Below are positions 1 through 8,633 of a DNA stretch of 64,000 nt, piece after piece (position 1 is the first letter of the stretch; each line of letters opens with the position of its first letter). The DNA is from Sinomicrobium pectinilyticum (GTDB lineage: Bacteria; Bacteroidota; Bacteroidia; Flavobacteriales; Flavobacteriaceae): NCBI RefSeq assembly GCF_003725735.1, contig NZ_RJTM01000116.1, forward strand, positions 1-64,000. The letters run 5' to 3'. The position numbers were made by a program, and so were the translations under genes. The notes below the pieces were generated by a model. That model saw nothing but the letters and a program-made list of their open reading frames with translations, searched no databases and was not told the origin of the DNA.

Positions 1-491
1 TTCCCCACCCGGTTTTTCATACCGTAGATGGAATACAACAGATACCCTATGCCAAAAATATATGCCGGGATGGGAATGGGGATAAAAAAGAAGTAGATAC
101 TCATCCCCGGATTGAGCAGTATACCGGAATAAATAATGCCCGTCACGGCACCACTGGCTCCTACGGCACTGTAATAATCCTCATTTTTATGAAACTGAAA
201 AGACAACAGGTTTCCGGCCAGTAAACTCGCCAGGTAAATAGCCAGAAACTTCAGATTGCCGAAATGAAATATCACGATCGGGGCAAAGAAGTAAAAGGTG
301 ATCATATTGAACAACAGGTGTGTAAAGTCCACATGCAAGAACCCGGAGGTCAGCATACGTAGTTTTTCTCCCTTTTTTATTGCCCTTATCTCAAACTTAT
401 AACGTTCAAAAAAAGAAGGATCGTTAAATCCTTTGATGGAAACCAATACGTTAGCAGCAATCACTGCTATCATTACTATATTCAAATCCAT
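1..491 (-). CDS. Rhomboid family intramembrane serine protease (partial)
   Basis: This gene runs off the left edge of the window, so only about 163 N-terminal residues are visible. Rhomboids cleave transmembrane substrates inside the inner membrane. The visible part starts with a hydrophobic helix, then the L1 loop region, then a segment with His58 and Asn62 (HLLFN), and later the nucleophile motif GASGAV with Ser113 as the predicted catalytic serine. Family knowledge puts the partner histidine in a later helix, beyond the edge. The start was taken at ATG 491-489 because it is followed at once by the first membrane helix. The gene is divergent from the acyltransferase. The family call is firm. 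The substrate is unknown. Confidence 0.85.
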   Translation of the reverse strand, partial: MDLNIVMIAVIAANVLVSIKGFNDPSFFERYKFEIRAIKKGEKLRMLTSGFLHVDFTHLLFNMITFYFFAPIVIFHFGNLKFLAIYLASLLAGNLLSFQFHKNEDYYSAVGASGAVTGIIYSGILLNPGMSIYFFFIPIPIPAYIFGIGYLLYSIYGMKNRVG

Positions 492-502
492 AGAATGGTA
501 TG

Positions 503-538
503 TTTGTATCCTTATGTGTTCAAATATAGCTATATTTG
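503..538 (+). promoter_or_regulatory. Candidate -33/-7 promoter of the acyltransferase gene
   Basis: TTTG at 503-506 and TATATTTG at 531-538 match the Bacteroidota promoter pattern TTTG / TAnnTTTG, although the 24-base spacer is slightly long. The -7 element ends 21 bases before ATG 560. It overlaps the alternative TTG start at 536, which argues for the ATG. Confidence 0.4.
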
Positions 539-559
539 CCGGAAATACTAAGAGATATA

Positions 560-1444
560 ATGCAGCTTCTGGTCTTTATTCTGGCTTATCCTTTCTTATG
601 GTTGATCTCTGTCCTCCCGTTCCGGCTTCTTTACCTGATCTCCGATATCGTTTACATCCTGCTTTACAGGATTATAGGATACCGCAAAAAGACCGTAAGG
701 AATAACCTTAAACTGGCTCTTCCCCACCTGTCAGACGAAGAAAGGCTGGATATCGAAAAAAAGTTTTACAGGCATTTGGCCGATGTTTTCCTGGAAATGA
801 TAAAAACCCTCTCCATCTCTCAGGAAGAAATGGAAAAGAGGTTCGTATATACCAATGTGGAAGAAATACTGAAGCTGGAGAAAAGCAAAAGTGTTGTACT
901 ACTCTTCCCTCATTATGCAAACTGGGAATGGACTTCATCACTGGACCCACAGGTTGCTTCCAAAGGATATGCCATATATAAGCGCATAAGAAACCCGTAT
1001 TTTGACCGTCTGGTAAAACGAATACGTCAGAAGTTTGGCACCACATTAATAGAAACAAAGGAAACTATCCGCGTAATCCGGCAAAATCAGAGGGACCATA
1101 TTACCTGTATATACGGTTTTCTGAGCGATCAGTCACCACTCATGAGCAAAGCCATATACTGGCAGGAATTCATGGGAGTTAAAGTACCGGTCCATGTAGG
1201 TTCGGAAATACTTGCCAAAAGGACCGGACTTGCCGTAATATACCTGCGTGTTGAAAAAGTCAGAAGAGGATATTACCAGGCTACCTTCCTTACCCTGGCC
1301 GAAAACCCTGAAACCTATCCGGATTACCAGGTTACGGACATGTTCCTCCGGGAGGTGGAAAAACAAATAAAAGAAGCTCCTCAATATTATTTCTGGACCC
1401 ACAAACGATGGAAACATATGGGGAAAGCACCGGACAAGCTCTGA
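560..1444 (+). CDS. Lysophospholipid acyltransferase family protein (LpxL/HtrB-like)
   Basis: A predicted inner-membrane acyltransferase of 294 residues, of the family that adds secondary acyl chains to lipid A or, in other members, makes ornithine or glycine lipids. An N-terminal hydrophobic anchor occupies about residues 1-35. The catalytic H-X4-E/D motif is HYANWEW, with His118 and Glu123. A conserved basic core follows, and the protein ends in a WTHKRWKH-like segment typical of the family. The frame is open back to a TTG at 536, but ATG 560 was chosen because it starts with the membrane anchor and lies behind a TAnnTTTG element. It stands alone, so the acceptor lipid cannot be told from context. 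The lipid A gene block 12 kb away makes lipid A modification plausible. Confidence 0.85.
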   Translation: MQLLVFILAYPFLWLISVLPFRLLYLISDIVYILLYRIIGYRKKTVRNNLKLALPHLSDEERLDIEKKFYRHLADVFLEMIKTLSISQEEMEKRFVYTNVEEILKLEKSKSVVLLFPHYANWEWTSSLDPQVASKGYAIYKRIRNPYFDRLVKRIRQKFGTTLIETKETIRVIRQNQRDHITCIYGFLSDQSPLMSKAIYWQEFMGVKVPVHVGSEILAKRTGLAVIYLRVEKVRRGYYQATFLTLAENPETYPDYQVTDMFLREVEKQIKEAPQYYFWTHKRWKHMGKAPDKL

Positions 1445-1703
1445 GGAATTGGTAATGTGAAAGGAAATAATGACAGGACCAATATGCATTCATAACAATT
1501 CCTGAACCGAACTACAGACTACAAGCCACTGGCTTTATAAGCAATCATTAAAATTGCGATTTGGTCATTACGGCAACTCTTTTGTAAACTCAATAACGGG
1601 AGTTTTGAGAAGTCAAAGCGATATGCACTAACGCATGTGGTTCAAACTATTTTTGAGACCAATCGAAAAAACCTGAGTACGTATCTCAATTTCTGCCTGA
1701 TAC

Positions 1704-2597
1704 CTAAAAAGTGATTTTCTCCCAGGACCCCGCATATACCGGCGCTACCTTGTTCAGCGAATTTTTAAGGCTTACGATGTCCACTTTGGGACCATCGGAA
1801 AAGACATTCAGTATTTCGTCTTTCTTCGCATCGAAAAAGACCTGAAGCAAAAACGAATTGGGCCTGGTGGAATTAACACGCTCCAGGAATTTCATGGACC
1901 TGGCCATGGATTCTTTTCCGGAAGCCGCATCTTCGGTCATCCTGTCCAGTCCCATCCGGTGATACTCGTATAAAGCCGTACGATAACTCTTAAACGGGTT
2001 CGACAACAGGTTATCCACAAGCCCCCACCGGCTCTTGTTCCCGTCCGACTGTTTCCATCCGGAATAATTACTGCTCTGGGCCAGGTTAACAATATTCCGG
2101 GCCTGCTGGTAATAATCCGTCCCGCCTTCCGGGGCAAAAGTATCCGCATCCATTCCGAGTATAACATATATATAATATGTAATCACCGACACGAGGTTGG
2201 ATTCAAATGTATTCCGGTTAAAGAAGAGGGGTTGAAATTCCAGATAACGGAAATCAAACTGCCTGTCCTGAAAATTAAATACGGGAGATTCGTAGGATGT
2301 ATTGTAGACCGGACGGGAAGATTGCACCTGTATGGAGGCCGAAAACCGATCGGACTCATACTTGGAGACCGTAATGTACATGCTGCAGTTTATTCTTTCC
2401 TGCATGGCATACATACGGTTTGTCCATTTGGTTTTGTTTATAAAATCGGTAATGGACTTTTCCAGGGTTTCAAATATCTGCCTGTTACTCTGCCCCACCT
2501 GTTCAGCGTCTACCACCACTTTGCAATTGAGTTCCTGTGCGTGGAGAGAAAAATTCCACACCATGAGAAAACAAACTAAAAGAACTGAGTTTTTCAT
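1704..2597 (-). CDS. porD: DUF4835 family protein, PorD-type T9SS-associated protein
   Basis: A 297-residue secreted or periplasmic protein with a signal peptide (residues 1 to about 20, ending HAQ). The mature part begins ELNCKVVVD and has the recognisable DUF4835 sequence NKTKWTNRMYAMQERINCSM. Such proteins are annotated PorD in many Bacteroidota, from their link to gliding and type IX secretion. A direct role is less well established than for PorX, also in this window. It is last in the minus-strand run bamD-rpoZ-coaBC-porD, a conserved order in flavobacteria, 86 bases after coaBC. In many relatives recN follows. Here it does not: about 260 bases without a gene separate it from the acyltransferase stop. 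The family call is confident. The molecular function is unknown. Confidence 0.75.
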   Translation of the reverse strand: MKNSVLLVCFLMVWNFSLHAQELNCKVVVDAEQVGQSNRQIFETLEKSITDFINKTKWTNRMYAMQERINCSMYITVSKYESDRFSASIQVQSSRPVYNTSYESPVFNFQDRQFDFRYLEFQPLFFNRNTFESNLVSVITYYIYVILGMDADTFAPEGGTDYYQQARNIVNLAQSSNYSGWKQSDGNKSRWGLVDNLLSNPFKSYRTALYEYHRMGLDRMTEDAASGKESMARSMKFLERVNSTRPNSFLLQVFFDAKKDEILNVFSDGPKVDIVSLKNSLNKVAPVYAGSWEKITF

Positions 2598-2683
2598 TTC
2601 CGGTTAAAGCAAATGCTATGATTTTTGGTTAATCGTATGACGGAGGTCAATAGCTTAAATCCTGCTCTCAAACAGTTTTTCCA

Positions 2684-3901
2684 TTAGCTGTCTTCCGACA
2701 TCCTGCGTTGTATCTCCTTAAAAATATCCAGGGCCACATCCGATTTGGGTTTCAATTCAAATGACACGATGTTCTCTTCCCTGTCTATAAAGGTAATTTT
2801 ATTTGTTGATTTACCAAAACCTGCTCCTTTGTCATTAAGCGAATTGAGCACTATGGCATCCAGATTTTTCCTGCGGAGCTTTCCTTTGGCATTCTCTGTC
2901 TCGTCATGAGTCTCCAGAGCAAAACCAACAAGGTACTGGTGTTTTTTAATGGCTCCTATCGAGGCCAGGATATCTTTTGTAGGTTCCAGTTCTATCGTCA
3001 GTGAAGCGTCTTTTTTCTTTATTTTCTGTTCCTGCACCGTTACCGGCCTGTAATCGGAAACGGCAGCGGCAAGCACTGCTATATCCACATGCTCAAATAC
3101 CTCGTGGACCGCCAGGTACATCTCTTCAGCGTTCACTACACGGACGATATTTACTCCGGGAATATCTGCAGTAAGATGTGTAGGGCCCATAATCAGTGTT
3201 ACCTCTGCTCCAAGTGAAGCAGCAGTCCGGGCAAGTTCTATGCCCATTCTTCCGGAAGAGTGATTTCCGATAAAACGGACCGGGTCTATAGCTTCGTAGG
3301 TAGGCCCTGCGGTTATGAGTACTTTCTTTTCGTAAAACGGCAGATTGCTCAGGATATGCTTTTCCATGAAAGCCACGATATCCTCCGGTTCCGCCATACG
3401 GCCTTCCCCGGTAAGCCCGCTGGCAAGTTCGCCATGAACAGCGGGGATAATTATGTTTCCGTAAGCTTTAAGGGTATGTAAGGTATTTCGCGTGGAAGGG
3501 TGTTTGTACATGTCCAGATCCATCGCCGGGGCTATATAAACCGGACATTTGGCGGATAAATATGTTGCCAGAAGAAAGTTATCCGAAACACCGTTGGCCA
3601 TCTTAGCCATGCTATTGGCCGTAGCCGGGGCAATAATCATATAATCGGCCCAGAGACCTGCTTCCACATGATTATTCCACATAGCATTACCATCTTCCTC
3701 ATCTGTAAACGAGGACAGCACGGGGTTTTTCGAAAGCGTGGATAAAGTAAGCGGAGTGACAAACTCCCTGGCATTTTCGGTCATGATCACCCGGACATCA
3801 GCTCCTGCCCTGATAAATAACCGTACCAGAAAAGCAGTTTTGTAAGCGGCAATGCCCCCGGTAATGCCTAAAAGGATATTCTTGCCGCTTAAAACAGACA
3901 T
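2684..3901 (-). CDS. coaBC: Bifunctional phosphopantothenoylcysteine decarboxylase/phosphopantothenate-cysteine ligase
   Basis: A 405-residue fusion for two steps of coenzyme A synthesis: joining cysteine to 4'-phosphopantothenate (CoaB part) and decarboxylating the product with FMN (CoaC part). The CoaC flavoprotein domain fills about residues 1-180, with GITGGIAAYK, the PAMDLDMY substrate loop and the flap ASGLTGEGRMAEPEDI. The CoaB domain follows with NHSSGRMG and the lysine-rich loop KIKKKDAS. In the flap the cysteine used by the E. coli enzyme (ACG) is replaced by serine (ASG), which I believe is common in this phylum. It abuts rpoZ with no gap, so the genes are surely co-transcribed. 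Confidence 0.95.
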   Translation of the reverse strand: MSVLSGKNILLGITGGIAAYKTAFLVRLFIRAGADVRVIMTENAREFVTPLTLSTLSKNPVLSSFTDEEDGNAMWNNHVEAGLWADYMIIAPATANSMAKMANGVSDNFLLATYLSAKCPVYIAPAMDLDMYKHPSTRNTLHTLKAYGNIIIPAVHGELASGLTGEGRMAEPEDIVAFMEKHILSNLPFYEKKVLITAGPTYEAIDPVRFIGNHSSGRMGIELARTAASLGAEVTLIMGPTHLTADIPGVNIVRVVNAEEMYLAVHEVFEHVDIAVLAAAVSDYRPVTVQEQKIKKKDASLTIELEPTKDILASIGAIKKHQYLVGFALETHDETENAKGKLRRKNLDAIVLNSLNDKGAGFGKSTNKITFIDREENIVSFELKPKSDVALDIFKEIQRRMSEDS

Positions 3902-4228
3902 TTACGCTTCTTTTTCGGTATTCCTGTAGTATATTTTGTCGTTTAACCACTCTTCTACCGCAATAGCATGAGGCTTGGGAAGTTTTTCATAGAACTTGGA
4001 AACTTCGATCTGTTCCTTGTTCTCGAATATTTCTTCCAGGCTGTCGGTATATGTGGCAAATTCTTCCAGTTTCTCTATCAGTTCCTTTTTGATCTCGGAA
4101 TTGATCTGGGTAGCCCTTTTGGCAACGATAGATATCGCCTCATAGATATTATCGGTAGGGGCGTCTATCTTGTTTTTGTCGAGGGTAACGGTAGAAACCG
4201 GGGCTTCTGTTTTTCTCAAATTGCTCAT
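3902..4228 (-). CDS. rpoZ: RNA polymerase omega subunit (Bacteroidota type)
   Basis: A 108-residue protein with the omega-like core DNIYEAISIVAKRATQIN and a long acidic C-terminal helix that other phyla lack. Omega helps fold and assemble the beta' subunit. The assignment rests on the core motif, the length and the conserved place between bamD and coaBC. It follows bamD by 10 bases and directly precedes coaBC, so the three look like one transcript. Bacteroidota omega is divergent and is often labelled only as a hypothetical protein. Confidence 0.85.
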   Translation of the reverse strand: MSNLRKTEAPVSTVTLDKNKIDAPTDNIYEAISIVAKRATQINSEIKKELIEKLEEFATYTDSLEEIFENKEQIEVSKFYEKLPKPHAIAVEEWLNDKIYYRNTEKEA

Positions 4229-4238
4229 CTCTCTCTTC

Positions 4239-5030
4239 TTATTTGCTAAATTGTTGTAATTCCTGTTCTACTTCGGCCATCATTTTTTCGGCCTCATCGG
4301 CATACTTGGTATCCGGATAATACCTTTTTAAAGTATTATAGGATTCTTTGGTATGATTAAGACGCTCTTCCATCTTCGCGTAAATACTGTTTACGGCAAG
4401 ATTATAGGAAGAAAGCATTCTGTAATACATCGCATCTTCCCGAAAAACGGTTCCGGGATAGTTCGAAAGAAAATTATCAAATGATTTTATGGCCGCTTTG
4501 TAATCGCTTATCCGATTGTACTGCTTGGCAATTTCAAAATCCTTTTTCTCCAATTTGGTCCGCAATTCATGAATCAGCTTGTTGGCCTCGTCGAGATATT
4601 CGGAATCAGGGTAATTATTGATAAACAGCTGCAATTTATCCACAGCCGTATTGGTTTCCTTCTGGTCCAGACTGTATTTCGGAGACAGCATGTAATAACT
4701 CTTGGCCCCCAGGAAAGCCGCCTCTTCTGCTTTATCACTTTTCGGATAGGATTTCGAAAAACGGTCGAACTGATAAGCTGCAAGATAATAATCTTTAGTC
4801 TGGTAATAGGCGTTGGCATGGAAGTACACTACCCTTTCTCCCTGCGGTTTTCCTGCATATTGAGGTACGACCTGCTCCAAAAGACGGTTTGCTCTTTTAT
4901 AGTCTCCTTCATTGTACAGTTTCTCAGCCAGATCATACTTTACCTTAACATCCTCGCTCTTCAGTGCCTTTTGAAACGGGCTACAGGAGCTTATCAGGGC
5001 AGCAGCAGCGATGTATAAAAATTTCTTCAT
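4239..5030 (-). CDS. bamD: Outer membrane protein assembly factor BamD
   Basis: A 263-residue lipoprotein of the BAM complex, which folds beta-barrel proteins into the outer membrane. The signal sequence ends in a lipobox (ISSC, Cys16). The mature protein is built of helical TPR-like repeats, with recurring patterns such as YNEGDYKRANRLLEQ, AAYQFDRFSKSYPKS and AIKSFDNFLSNYPGT. The length fits BamD/YfiO. It is the first gene of the run bamD-rpoZ-coaBC-porD. It should serve the many barrels this organism makes, including the SusC protein in this window. Confidence 0.93.
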   Translation of the reverse strand: MKKFLYIAAAALISSCSPFQKALKSEDVKVKYDLAEKLYNEGDYKRANRLLEQVVPQYAGKPQGERVVYFHANAYYQTKDYYLAAYQFDRFSKSYPKSDKAEEAAFLGAKSYYMLSPKYSLDQKETNTAVDKLQLFINNYPDSEYLDEANKLIHELRTKLEKKDFEIAKQYNRISDYKAAIKSFDNFLSNYPGTVFREDAMYYRMLSSYNLAVNSIYAKMEERLNHTKESYNTLKRYYPDTKYADEAEKMMAEVEQELQQFSK

Positions 5031-5180
5031 GCTTTAACGCGTAATTTTAAGTGGTTTCCGTCCGTGTCATCACGGCAATGGTCTTCACCGCTAAAATTAA
5101 CGGCAAAATTAGCCAATAATTGGATAATACAAAATTTATTATCGCCGAAGATACAATTTACACGCTTCCCCGAAAACAGG

Positions 5181-5220
5181 CCGGGGCGAATTTTAACCAT
5201 ATTTTTAGAATTCGCCCCGG
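5181..5220 (-). terminator. Inverted repeat between dapA and bamD, possible terminator
   Basis: A 12-base arm at 5181-5192 (CCGGGGCGAATT) is perfectly complementary to 5209-5220, with a 16-base AT-rich loop. It lies 35 bases after the dapA stop on the minus strand and before bamD. There is no clean T-run after the stem, so termination is likely but not certain. Confidence 0.5.
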
Positions 5221-5255
5221 TTTATGCCTGTATGTTTCTTGTCCAATGGTCCAGC

Positions 5256-6158
5256 CTATACGGTCCCTGAACGGAGCCGAAGGGCGTTTTTTTCAACAAA
5301 ACCTGCAATTCTCTGCCCCAGGTCCCTGTCTACCTTCACCAAAGGCAACCGCAATACATCATCTGCCAGACCCAGGGCCCTGAATACTGATTTGATGCCC
5401 GCCGGGTTCCCCTGTTCAAAAATCATGTCTATGGCATCCATAAGTTTATAATGCAACCTATAGGCTTCAGTAGCATTTCCGTCAAGACCGTACCGTACCA
5501 TCTCCGTAAATTCCCTGGGGAATCCCTGGCCTATTACTGATATTACTCCCGCCCCCCCGGCAAGTACCATGGGCAGGGTAACCATATCATCCCCCGAAAT
5601 TACCAGGAAACCTTCCGGCTTTTCCTTAATAAGGCGCATGGCCTGAACGATGTCCCCGGCCGCTTCTTTTATACCTATTATATTATCTATGTCCCTTGCC
5701 AGCCTCAGTACCGTTTGCGGCAACATATTAGAAGCTGTCCTTCCCGGTACATTATAAAGAATCACCGGAAGGGATGATGCCTCTGCCACTGCTTTGAAAT
5801 GCTGGTATATTCCTTCTTGTGTAGGTTTGTTGTAATAAGGTGACACGGATAAGATAGCATCAAACCCGGACATGTCCGTAGTATGCAGTTCATTTACAAC
5901 CTCGGCAGTGTTGTTTCCTCCTACTCCCAGAACCAACGGAAGTCTTCCCGCATTTGCCTTTATCACGGTCTGTTTTACTGTTTCCTTCTCTTCTCTGGTC
6001 AATGTTGCGCTTTCCGCAGTGGTTCCTAAAACCACCAGATACTCCACTCCTCCTTCGATGCAGTGGTCCACAATTTTTTCAAGTGCGGCCCGGTCTACAC
6101 TGTTATCTCTTTTAAACGGGGTTACCAGAGCTACCCCGGTGCCTGTAAATTTTGACAT
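5256..6158 (-). CDS. dapA: 4-hydroxy-tetrahydrodipicolinate synthase
   Basis: A 300-residue class I aldolase that condenses pyruvate with aspartate semialdehyde, the first committed step toward diaminopimelate and lysine. The Schiff-base lysine is Lys164 in GIKEAAGD. Thr46-Thr47 (GTTAES), Tyr135 (YNVPGR) and Arg140 are also present. The body is typical of the family. The last nine residues, ALRLRSGTV, are not typical: their codons lie within and just beyond a 21-base dispersed repeat (5264-5284), so the native C-terminus appears to have been replaced or extended. The start is 1 base from the DUF6913 stop, so DUF6913 and dapA are probably co-transcribed. Confidence 0.95.
   Translation of the reverse strand: MSKFTGTGVALVTPFKRDNSVDRAALEKIVDHCIEGGVEYLVVLGTTAESATLTREEKETVKQTVIKANAGRLPLVLGVGGNNTAEVVNELHTTDMSGFDAILSVSPYYNKPTQEGIYQHFKAVAEASSLPVILYNVPGRTASNMLPQTVLRLARDIDNIIGIKEAAGDIVQAMRLIKEKPEGFLVISGDDMVTLPMVLAGGAGVISVIGQGFPREFTEMVRYGLDGNATEAYRLHYKLMDAIDMIFEQGNPAGIKSVFRALGLADDVLRLPLVKVDRDLGQRIAGFVEKNALRLRSGTV
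5264..5284. repeat. Dispersed Bacteroidota-type repeat inside the 3' end of dapA
   Basis: On the minus strand the 20 bases CCCTTCGGCTCCGTTCAGGG closely resemble the widespread flavobacterial intergenic element CCCTTCGACTCCGCTCAGGG (recalled, not searched). Here the element is in frame and encodes part of the ALRLRSGTV tail of DapA. Confidence 0.6.
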
Positions 6159-6159
6159 C

Positions 6160-6684
6160 TTATATCTTGTTTAAAATAGTGAGATATTTAATTAACTCTT
6201 CTCTGAATTCCGGAAACCTGTCCGGACTGATGTTCATTATAAAATCGTTTTCTTTTTCATATTCTCCTGCAAGCCCTACTTTAAAAGCGGCTTTTATTTG
6301 ATGCGTAGCCAGACCCAGCAGCAAATTCGGCTTACTGTAATAACTCAGCAGCATATCATATGGCTTTTCCAGTAATGCTTTATAATCTCCGTTACGGATC
6401 TCTCCCCTCCACCCCAGTTCTTCTTCGTGAAGGACCGGTATTCCGTAAAAAGCATTGGCATCCTTACGGGGAATAAAACCGATGATCCTGAAATTTTCCT
6501 GCCTTACCCCTATATCTCTTGCCAGGGTTTTAAAAGTTTCCGTTTCTCCATATTCGTCCAGGTTTACCACGCAGGCCAGAGAAGATACCTTAGCACTCCC
6601 GTAACCCTGCCCGCCACTCCTGGCGGACAAGCCTTTTTTGAGAATTTTATAGGCGGCTTTCTCTTTATATTTCTTAAAAAACAT
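6160..6684 (-). CDS. DUF6913 domain protein
   Basis: A 174-residue soluble protein of a family conserved in flavobacteria, usually upstream of dapA as here. No catalytic motif is apparent. The recognisable part is [20 protein letters not shown] followed by [20 protein letters not shown], and a C-terminal [17 protein letters not shown] helix. The frame is open further upstream, but ATG 6684-6682 was chosen because the protein then begins [15 protein letters not shown] and a TACATTTG element sits 19 bases before it. The longer start would overlap the divergent gene. The function is unknown. Proximity to dapA is the only hint. Confidence 0.75.
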   Translation of the reverse strand: MFFKKYKEKAAYKILKKGLSARSGGQGYGSAKVSSLACVVNLDEYGETETFKTLARDIGVRQENFRIIGFIPRKDANAFYGIPVLHEEELGWRGEIRNGDYKALLEKPYDMLLSYYSKPNLLLGLATHQIKAAFKVGLAGEYEKENDFIMNISPDRFPEFREELIKYLTILNKI

Positions 6685-6703
6685 ATACCTTCGCTTTGTT
6701 TTG

Positions 6704-6711
6704 CAAATGTA
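6704..6711 (-). promoter_or_regulatory. -7 promoter element for DUF6913-dapA
   Basis: TACATTTG on the minus strand matches TAnnTTTG and places the transcript start just before ATG 6684. No clear -33 TTG is visible. This element excludes the longer start codon at 6723. Confidence 0.5.
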
Positions 6712-6721
6712 ATACATTACC

Positions 6722-7525
6722 ATGCATAAAAACAGAAGATCACCGTATCATAATAACATAGGAATAACACATTTTGTTATTTTTATAACGATAACTTTAT
6801 TTTTCTCCTGTAAAAGAGGGGATGTTGTTACAGAGCCACAAATTTCCCGTATCGAAGGAAAGGAGATTAATATCAACGACAGTATCACGGAAGATAAAAC
6901 TATTGAGGAATTCATACAACCGTTCCGTGAGCACATAGACGAAGACCTTAGCGCACCCCTTGCGTATAACTCTGCCAATCTCAGTAAAACCGACGGTGAA
7001 CTGAATACGGCAATAGGAAACCTCATGGCTGATATTGTCATGCAGAAATCCCAGCCGGTATTTAAAAGGAGAACAGGTAAGAATATCGATGCTGTGCTGC
7101 TTAATTTTGGCGGCATACGTGCAACCATGGCCAAGGGAGATGTAACGGCACGGACAGCCTATGAGGTAATGCCTTTTGAAAATGCCATCGTGGTACTGGA
7201 ACTTACTGCTGACAAGGTACAGCAACTGACAGCTTACCTCGCAAAAGCAAAGACCGCACACCCGGTTAGCGGCATGCAATTGGTACTGGATAATGACGGA
7301 AAAGTGAAAAAATTTCTCATTGCAGGAAAACCGCTCGATAAAAACAGACATTACTACATTGCTACTTCGGATTACCTGATGAACGGTGGAGACCATATGG
7401 ATTTTTTCCTGAATCCCGTAAGCACCACGCCGCTGGATTACCGCATCCGGAATGCCATGATCGATTATTTCACGGAAACGGACACTATCCGGACGCAACA
7501 GGACGATCGTTTCATTCGCGACTAA
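6722..7525 (+). CDS. 5'-nucleotidase C-terminal domain lipoprotein (UshA C-half, no catalytic domain)
   Basis: A 267-residue predicted lipoprotein (lipobox FFSC, Cys30) that carries only the substrate-binding C-terminal domain of UshA-type 5'-nucleotidases. Visible motifs are LLNFGGIRATMAKGDVTA (the N-x-GGIR signature) and ATSDYLMNGGDHMDFF (the NGGD loop). In many flavobacteria a second gene right after it supplies the metallophosphoesterase N-half. Here the next gene is DUF7935 and no such partner is in the window. Alone it should bind nucleotides but lack the metal centre needed for hydrolysis. Either the partner lies elsewhere or the protein has another role. The start is divergent from DUF6913, 37 bases away. 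Confidence 0.85.
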   Translation: MHKNRRSPYHNNIGITHFVIFITITLFFSCKRGDVVTEPQISRIEGKEININDSITEDKTIEEFIQPFREHIDEDLSAPLAYNSANLSKTDGELNTAIGNLMADIVMQKSQPVFKRRTGKNIDAVLLNFGGIRATMAKGDVTARTAYEVMPFENAIVVLELTADKVQQLTAYLAKAKTAHPVSGMQLVLDNDGKVKKFLIAGKPLDKNRHYYIATSDYLMNGGDHMDFFLNPVSTTPLDYRIRNAMIDYFTETDTIRTQQDDRFIRD

Positions 7526-7707
7526 ATCATCCCGAACCGGAAGTCCGGAGATCAGAAAGCAGCAATGAAAGCAGTTGCTATGGAACGGCAAAATTCGGAA
7601 TCCGAAAACAAGCCCCATACAGGATTTCTCGCGCCTGCCTTATAACAATTACCCGCTGCCATGCGTTATATAAAACACCAATCGTAAAACCGTATAAATA
7701 ATACAAT

Positions 7708-8226
7708 ATGATCCCGGTAACAGAATTACTTTTTTACTGCCTGCCCGCAGTCATTACGGGGCTGGTTGCCTATTATTTTTTTCAGCAGTTTGTCAAAAAC
7801 GAAAATTCGCGCCGTCATTTCTTTCTGAAGCGCGAAAGTCAGAAAGATATTCTCCCTATCCGTCTGCAGGCTTATGAACGCATGGTGCTTTTCCTGGAAC
7901 GTATCAATCCCTCCAAATTACTGCTGCGCGTTTCTCCTAACGGAAGCGGCAAAGAGGAATACGAAGCCCTTCTCATCCGCAATATCGAAGACGAATACGA
8001 CCACAACCTGTCTCAGCAGATATATATGAGTGACGAATGCTGGAATGTAATAAAAACTGCCAAGAACAGCACCATCCAACTCATCCGGAAGGTGAATATG
8101 AGCGAAAAAACGGATTCGGCCGATAAACTCCGGGAAAGCATCCTGAATGAAATGTTTGACAAAACATCTCCGTCTGCCGCTGCCCTGGCTTATATTAAAA
8201 AGGAAGTAGGTGATTTTCTGACCTGA
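7708..8226 (+). CDS. DUF7935 family membrane-anchored protein
   Basis: A 172-residue protein with one N-terminal transmembrane segment (about residues 7-26, ELLFYCLPAVITGLVAYYFF) and a cytoplasmic, probably helical domain. The conserved part reads ILPIRLQAYERMVLFLERI and later EYDHNLSQQIYMSDECWNVI. I recognise it as a conserved flavobacterial hypothetical protein, often found beside rnpB as here. No enzyme motif is seen and the function is unknown. Confidence 0.75.
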   Translation: MIPVTELLFYCLPAVITGLVAYYFFQQFVKNENSRRHFFLKRESQKDILPIRLQAYERMVLFLERINPSKLLLRVSPNGSGKEEYEALLIRNIEDEYDHNLSQQIYMSDECWNVIKTAKNSTIQLIRKVNMSEKTDSADKLRESILNEMFDKTSPSAAALAYIKKEVGDFLT

Positions 8227-8344
8227 AATTAAAATCCGATAGCCCCGAAAAAGACCCAGGTATAAAAAATTGTGAAGGTTTTTAGCTACAGTTATCCTGC
8301 ACCTTCATTATCTTTTGCACCCGGTTTGCATCTTTTAGAATTGA

Positions 8345-8390
8345 TTCCCGGAAAACAACCGAATATTTCCGGGAAAGGTTCGTAACTTTG
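8345..8390 (+). promoter_or_regulatory. Hairpin and -7 element upstream of RNase P RNA
   Basis: A perfect 10-base inverted repeat, TTCCCGGAAA at 8345-8354 and TTTCCGGGAA at 8366-8375, is followed by TAACTTTG at 8383-8390, a good TAnnTTTG -7 element. The predicted transcript start at about 8395 matches the 5' side of the RNase P P1 helix. The hairpin occupies the place where a -33 element would be expected. Confidence 0.5.
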
Positions 8391-8418
8391 TCCCGCAGGC
8401 CATCTTATCGCTTCCCGG

Positions 8419-8436
8419 TCCCGATAACTATCGGGA
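8419..8436. repeat. Palindrome copy 1 in RNase P RNA (P3 arm)
   Basis: TCCCGATAACTATCGGGA forms a near-perfect hairpin between the P2 strand and the CR-I core, which is where P3 belongs. Confidence 0.8.
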
Positions 8437-8615
8437 TCCGGGGAGAGGAAAGTCCGGACACCACAGCGCAGCGTAGCGGGTAACACCCGCCCCCCGGCTT
8501 ACCGGGAGAGGACAAGTGCAACAGAAAGGATGTACAGGTAATGCTGTAGTGAAATCAGGTAAACTCTACGCGGTGCAACGCCATGTATACCGGCATTTAA
8601 GGGTTGCGCGCCCGA

Positions 8616-8633
8616 TCCCGATAACTATCGGGG
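8616..8633. repeat. Palindrome copy 2 in RNase P RNA (P15-P17 arm)
   Basis: TCCCGATAACTATCGGGG differs from copy 1 only in the last base. It lies just before the conserved GGGTAGGC, in the arm that corresponds to P16/P17 of class A RNAs. Confidence 0.8.
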
